A DNA stretch of 10,222 bases. Source: JBKEHD01 sp046710445 (GTDB lineage Bacteria > Pseudomonadota > Alphaproteobacteria > Rickettsiales > Midichloriaceae). Below, piece after piece: positions 7,041-10,222 of the stretch (the stretch's first letter is position 1; each line of letters starts with the position of its first letter). A model generated the notes under the pieces. The model worked only from the letters and a program-made list of their open reading frames with translations, was not told the DNA's origin and did no database searches. The translations under genes were made by a program, and so were the position numbers. The stretch spans positions 1 to 10,222 of the forward strand of contig JBKEHD010000031.1 of the NCBI GenBank assembly GCA_046710445.1. The letters are read 5' to 3'.

Positions 7041-9035
7041 ATGTCATCAGTTGTTAAGATAGTTAAAGTTGTTTTAGCTTTGTCTTTAGAGCAAGAATTT
7101 TCATATAAAATAAATGATAATGATAAATTTGCTATAGGATCTATAATATATGTTCCATTTAAGAAGAGCATGCAAATTGGAATAATTATAGATATTTCAG
7201 AAATTGATGAAGAAAAACTCACTTATAAATTAAGAGAGATTAGTCAAGATCAATATCAGTTACCAAAATTATGTTTATCTATTATTAAATTTGCCAATTG
7301 GGTATCTAAGTACAATATGATATGTTTAGGTAGTGTAGTGAAAATGCTATTACTCAATAAAAAAAATTTAGAATATAAAATTGAAGATAAACATTATCAA
7401 AAATTAGTTAATGAGCATGATACTCATATAGAATTATCTGATGTACAAGAAGAAGTTGCAAACAAAATTCATGAAAAAAGTACTGATGGATTTTCAACTC
7501 ATCTTATTCAAGGGGAAACTGGATCAGGAAAAACAGAAGTGTATCTTGAAATTGCTCAAAAAATATTAAATTCTGGCGGACAAGTTTTGATTTTGTTGCC
7601 TGAAATACTTTTGGCAACGCAATTGCTTAAGAGGTTTAAAAACCGTTTGAAATCTTGTATTTTAGCAGAATGGAATTCTTCATTAACTCCCAAAAAAAGA
7701 GCTATAGTTTGGCATGGTGTATTGAATGAAAAAATTAATATAGTTATTGGAGCAAGAAGTGCTTTATTTTTACCATTTAAAAATTTAAAACTTATCGTTA
7801 TTGATGAAGAGCATGATACTTCTTTTAAACAGGAGGAGGGCGTAATATATAATGCGCGGGATATGAGTATCTTCAGAGCTAAAGCAGGGGATTTTCCTAT
7901 CCTTCTTTCAACAGCTACCCCTTCATCAGAAACTCAATATAATGTCACAAATGGTAAATATATCATTTATAATCTTCCCAAAAGATATACTGGTGTACTA
8001 CTTCCAAAAGTAAAGATTGTTAATTTGGATAGCAATAGAGCTAATCAAAAAAATTGGATATCAGAAGAATTAAGAGATGAGATTATAAATTGTCTAGATA
8101 ATGGTAAATTATCCATGGTATTTATCAATAGGAGAGGATATTCACCACTTACGCTGTGTAAAAAATGCGGAGAAAAATTTTCTTGTACAAATTGTGAGTT
8201 TTATTTGGTTGAACATAAAAAGAAAAATAAAATGATATGTCATTATTGTGGCTATACACAAGAGACATTAATCAGATGTACAAAATGTGATTCTGAGGAA
8301 AAATTACTTGCTATAGGTCCTGGCATTGAAAAAATAGAAGAAGAGCTAAAAGATCTGTTCCCCACTGCAAATATAGCGGTACTTAGTAGTGATACTATAA
8401 ATAATTTCACTAAAGCTGAAAAAATAATAGGTGAAATTGAAAATAAAAAATATGACATAGTTCTTGGAACACAAATTATTGCAAAAGGATTGAATTTTCC
8501 AGACTTGCATTTAGTTGGTGTAATTGATGCTGATATTTCACTTTCAGGAGGCGATATAAGAATTTTGGAGAGGACTTTTCAATTGCTATATCAAGTTGCA
8601 GGAAGGGCTGGTCGAGAGAATGATCAGGGGCTTGTAATGCTCCAAAGTTCTTTTGCTGACAATCAATTGTTACAAAATTTATTGAATTGGGATTACACAT
8701 CTTTTATTAATACAGAGATAAAAAAAAGAGCAGAGTCTTTCATGCCTCCTATTTCAAGATTAGTTTTAATTAGAGCAGATTCTAGAGATGAGGAGGTCCT
8801 ACACTCATTTATGCATTATATAGCTCAAAAAGCTCCATGTAATAAAAATGTTGATATTATGGGACCTTCTCCATCACCTATGTATAAAGTGAGAAACAGA
8901 TATCGTTATAGAATAATCTTAAGGTCGGAAAAAAATATTAATATACAAAAATATATTGCGAATTGGTTAAACGAAATAGATATTCCTTCATCTATAAAAT
9001 TAAAAATTGATATAGATCCATATAATTTTAATTAA
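7041..9035 (+). CDS. priA: Primosomal protein N' (replication restart helicase PriA)
   Basis: PriA is a superfamily 2 3'-5' DNA helicase that recognises stalled forks and reloads the replisome. From the ATG at 7041 it has 664 residues, a typical length for the short PriA of this order. An N-terminal 3'-OH binding region is followed by Walker A GETGSGKT (158-165) and the Walker B/DEEH motif (255-258). Eight zinc-binding cysteines lie between 373 and 416 in the pattern CxxC-x5-CxxC, CxxC, CxxC. Then come motif V GTQIIAKG (476-483) and motif VI QVAGRAGR (518-525). All key residues are present. A GTG at 7020 would add seven residues (MEDSLYK), but it sits four bases behind the tRNA and leaves no room for a ribosome binding site. 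The ATG also aligns with the family start (VVKIVKVVLAL matches the usual first strand). No separate promoter is visible, so read-through from tRNA-Ser is likely. Confidence 0.96.
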   Translation: MSSVVKIVKVVLALSLEQEFSYKINDNDKFAIGSIIYVPFKKSMQIGIIIDISEIDEEKLTYKLREISQDQYQLPKLCLSIIKFANWVSKYNMICLGSVVKMLLLNKKNLEYKIEDKHYQKLVNEHDTHIELSDVQEEVANKIHEKSTDGFSTHLIQGETGSGKTEVYLEIAQKILNSGGQVLILLPEILLATQLLKRFKNRLKSCILAEWNSSLTPKKRAIVWHGVLNEKINIVIGARSALFLPFKNLKLIVIDEEHDTSFKQEEGVIYNARDMSIFRAKAGDFPILLSTATPSSETQYNVTNGKYIIYNLPKRYTGVLLPKVKIVNLDSNRANQKNWISEELRDEIINCLDNGKLSMVFINRRGYSPLTLCKKCGEKFSCTNCEFYLVEHKKKNKMICHYCGYTQETLIRCTKCDSEEKLLAIGPGIEKIEEELKDLFPTANIAVLSSDTINNFTKAEKIIGEIENKKYDIVLGTQIIAKGLNFPDLHLVGVIDADISLSGGDIRILERTFQLLYQVAGRAGRENDQGLVMLQSSFADNQLLQNLLNWDYTSFINTEIKKRAESFMPPISRLVLIRADSRDEEVLHSFMHYIAQKAPCNKNVDIMGPSPSPMYKVRNRYRYRIILRSEKNINIQKYIANWLNEIDIPSSIKLKIDIDPYNFN

Positions 9036-9103
9036 TCATTATGTCTATTGATTTTAGTAAAACATTGTTTTAATCTCTCAGTGAAAAATTTAATTTTACA
9101 TAA

Positions 9104-9718
9104 ATGTATATAAATTACGAAAGTATAATAAATGCTACGTTGAATAAGGAGCCTTTTAAGCACTTTATTATTAAAGATTTTATTAATAAAGATCGTGTCA
9201 AAGCACTTAGTAAAGAATTCCCTGATATTAAAACAAGCGGTAGTATTGCTTTATCCTCACTAATTTATCAAATAAAGTTTGAGAAATTTATAAAAGAGAT
9301 AAAGAGTCATAGATTTAAAGAATTAATATCAAAAAAATTCGAAATTGATTTATCAGGACATCCTCTGACAATTGCTGCACGAGGGATGTGTAGAAAAGGT
9401 AATGGCAAAATACATGTAGATTTAAAAAGTAATGCACTTACATTATTGATATATTTTAATGATGATTGGGATAGTGATGGGGGAAAGTTAAGGTTGTTGA
9501 ATAATGAAAATGATATGGATGATTATTTAGAAGAGATAGAGCCACTTACTGGAACACTAGTAGCTTTTGAGTGTGTAGGAAATGCATGGCATGGACATAA
9601 GCCACATATAGGCGTTAGGAAATCAATGCAATTAAACTATGTTAAAGATGATGGCTACTTAAACAAGGAGCAATCTAGGCATAAATTTTCTACATTAGTG
9701 AAAAAATTATGTAATTAG
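9104..9718 (+). CDS. 2-oxoglutarate/Fe(II)-dependent oxygenase, prolyl-hydroxylase-like
   Basis: This encodes 204 residues, a single cupin-like domain. The iron ligands are visible as HVD (His104, Asp106) in GKIHVDLKSNALTLLIYFND, and the distal histidine lies in AWHGHKPHIGVRKS (His163 or His165). Arg172 is a candidate for binding the 2-oxoglutarate carboxylate. The conserved glycine-rich turn DSDGGKLRLL between them is typical of the 2OG-FeII_Oxy_3 group. Such enzymes hydroxylate proteins, small molecules or sugars; the substrate cannot be read from the sequence. The WHGHKP form is one I associate with bacterial oxygenases encoded near surface-polysaccharide genes, but no such genes are in view here. 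No signal peptide is seen, so it is presumably cytoplasmic. It begins 68 bases behind priA on the same strand, without a good ribosome binding site. Confidence 0.85.
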   Translation: MYINYESIINATLNKEPFKHFIIKDFINKDRVKALSKEFPDIKTSGSIALSSLIYQIKFEKFIKEIKSHRFKELISKKFEIDLSGHPLTIAARGMCRKGNGKIHVDLKSNALTLLIYFNDDWDSDGGKLRLLNNENDMDDYLEEIEPLTGTLVAFECVGNAWHGHKPHIGVRKSMQLNYVKDDGYLNKEQSRHKFSTLVKKLCN

Positions 9719-9724
9719 TTATAA

Positions 9725-9746
9725 TATAGATTTTGTCGCATCTATA
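9725..9746. terminator. Weak hairpin between convergent genes
   Basis: A perfect 7-bp inverted repeat (TATAGAT / ATCTATA) encloses an 8-base loop in the 53-base gap between the convergent oxygenase and small membrane protein genes. It lacks a T-tract on either side and the stem is AT-rich, so only its position argues for termination. Confidence 0.25.
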
Positions 9747-9771
9747 GTTCAATAATATAAAATTCTTTCTA

Positions 9772-10104
9772 TCAATCTCTTTTTTCTGATGGGGAAGAGC
9801 AGGCTTTTATACCTTTAGACATACAGTGAAAATAATATAAATAAACTAGTATTTGAATGGTAATAGATAAGATGGATAATTTAAAAGCATCATCTGGGAA
9901 ATTTATTGCATAAATTACTAATATCAAAAAAGATATAGGGGCAAGTATTATAAATACTCTTATTGATATCGGGAATAATAAACACATATATCGTTCAATA
10001 AATTTTTTATTATCACCTTGTGCATTTATTTGAAATGTTTTAAAAAGTATAAATATTTCAAAACAAATATCTATAATCTCAGAAATATATGTTGTTATAC
10101 TCAA
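9772..10104 (-). CDS. Small hydrophobic membrane protein, possibly a 3' fragment
   Basis: This encodes 110 residues if started at the TTG at 10102-10104. It is very hydrophobic, with probable spans at about residues 43-67 and 74-93 and an amphipathic N-terminal stretch; the end is polar (GIKACSSPSEKRD). I do not recognise the family. The reading frame stays open upstream to a TAG near 10183-10185, without any ATG and with only ATT-type starts. The upstream part overlaps the leader of an IS630-like transposase gene on the other strand. A likely reading is that the element landed in this gene and removed its native 5' end, leaving a remnant. Against that, the frame is intact over 110 codons and a TTG start is possible. 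Confidence 0.5.
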   Translation of the reverse strand: MSITTYISEIIDICFEIFILFKTFQINAQGDNKKFIERYMCLLFPISIRVFIILAPISFLILVIYAINFPDDAFKLSILSITIQILVYLYYFHCMSKGIKACSSPSEKRD

Positions 10105-10222
10105 CCCAAATGAAAATGCCGAAAATTTAAAAACCCTTGAAAAATAATCAAAAAAGAGGAGAATGAAGGAATGAAAAATTTCCTAACCATAGAACAGAAA
10201 AATGAGTTGCTCAATCAACATA
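10098..10222 (+). mobile_element. Left end of an IS630-like insertion sequence (partial)
   Basis: The transposase start at 10171 is preceded by about 70 bases with no other function. IS630/Tc1-type elements insert at TA dinucleotides, and a TATA lies at 10096-10099, directly before ACTCAACCCAAATG. I place the left boundary there tentatively. The right end and its inverted repeat are outside the window, so the boundary cannot be confirmed. Confidence 0.4.
10171..10222 (+). CDS. IS630-family transposase, N-terminal start only
   Basis: Seventeen codons are visible before the window ends: MKNFLTIEQKNELLNQH. This pattern (short lead, LT-x-EQ, ELL-x-QH) is how many IS630-family transposases begin, ahead of a helix-turn-helix that would lie outside the window. 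The start is well supported by GGAG (10158-10161) nine bases upstream, the best ribosome binding site in the window. Family assignment rests on very few residues. Confidence 0.55.
   Translation, partial: MKNFLTIEQKNELLNQH

Noticed and set aside
6917..7222. Minus-strand open frame of 101 codons over tRNA-Ser and the start of priA
   Set aside because: It contains the antisense translation of tRNA-Ser (RGRDSNPR type) and overlaps well-supported genes.
9058..9072. Inverted repeat TAAAACA/TGTTTTA behind priA as a terminator
   Set aside because: It leaves only about five A/T pairs with a usable loop and no run of T after it.
1..10222. CRISPR array, toxin-antitoxin pair or phage structural cluster
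   Set aside because: No spaced repeats, no small paired genes and no recognisable phage proteins are visible on either strand.

Overview
The window is AT-rich, with long A/T homopolymers and TTA/AAA/ATA-heavy codon use. It looks like the genome of an obligate intracellular alphaproteobacterium, most likely of the order Rickettsiales. Support comes from a three-helix, membrane-anchored retropepsin of the APRc type, a short PriA, alphaproteobacterial-type tRNAs, degraded gene fragments and the edge of an IS630-like element. The order-level call is inference from gene content; the genus cannot be named.

Layout. Positions 1-500 hold debris: the 3' end of an unrecognised, comparatively GC-rich frame on the plus strand, and a start-less minus-strand gene fragment with an internal stop. 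A two-gene tRNA unit (Val-UAC then Asp-GUC, minus strand) follows at 545-708. From 788 to 6791 everything reads on the minus strand. In transcription order this block is two large tandem paralogues of exported cysteine-rich proteins (831 and 821 residues), then the retropepsin-like membrane protease. From 6926 the plus strand carries tRNA-Ser(GCU), priA and a 2-oxoglutarate/Fe(II) oxygenase. At the right edge a small minus-strand membrane protein lies against the start of an IS630-family transposase that runs out of the window.

How the genes relate. The tRNAs and priA are housekeeping genes; priA begins so close behind tRNA-Ser that it probably depends on read-through from the tRNA promoter. 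The paired secreted proteins are the main accessory feature. Each has a signal peptide, about 30 mature cysteines, a Lys/Pro-rich linker and a conserved C-terminal module. The copies have unrelated upstream regions and an almost identical 126-bp DNA tract beside a completely diverged one, which suggests recombination between them. They may act at the cell surface or in secretion, but no enzymatic function can be read from them.

The most striking single observation is in the protease. An in-frame TGA sits exactly where the family has the glycine of its conserved LLGMSFL motif, and the remaining 22 family-like codons continue in frame behind the stop. The gene therefore appears to have been knocked out very recently, or is decoded in an unusual way.
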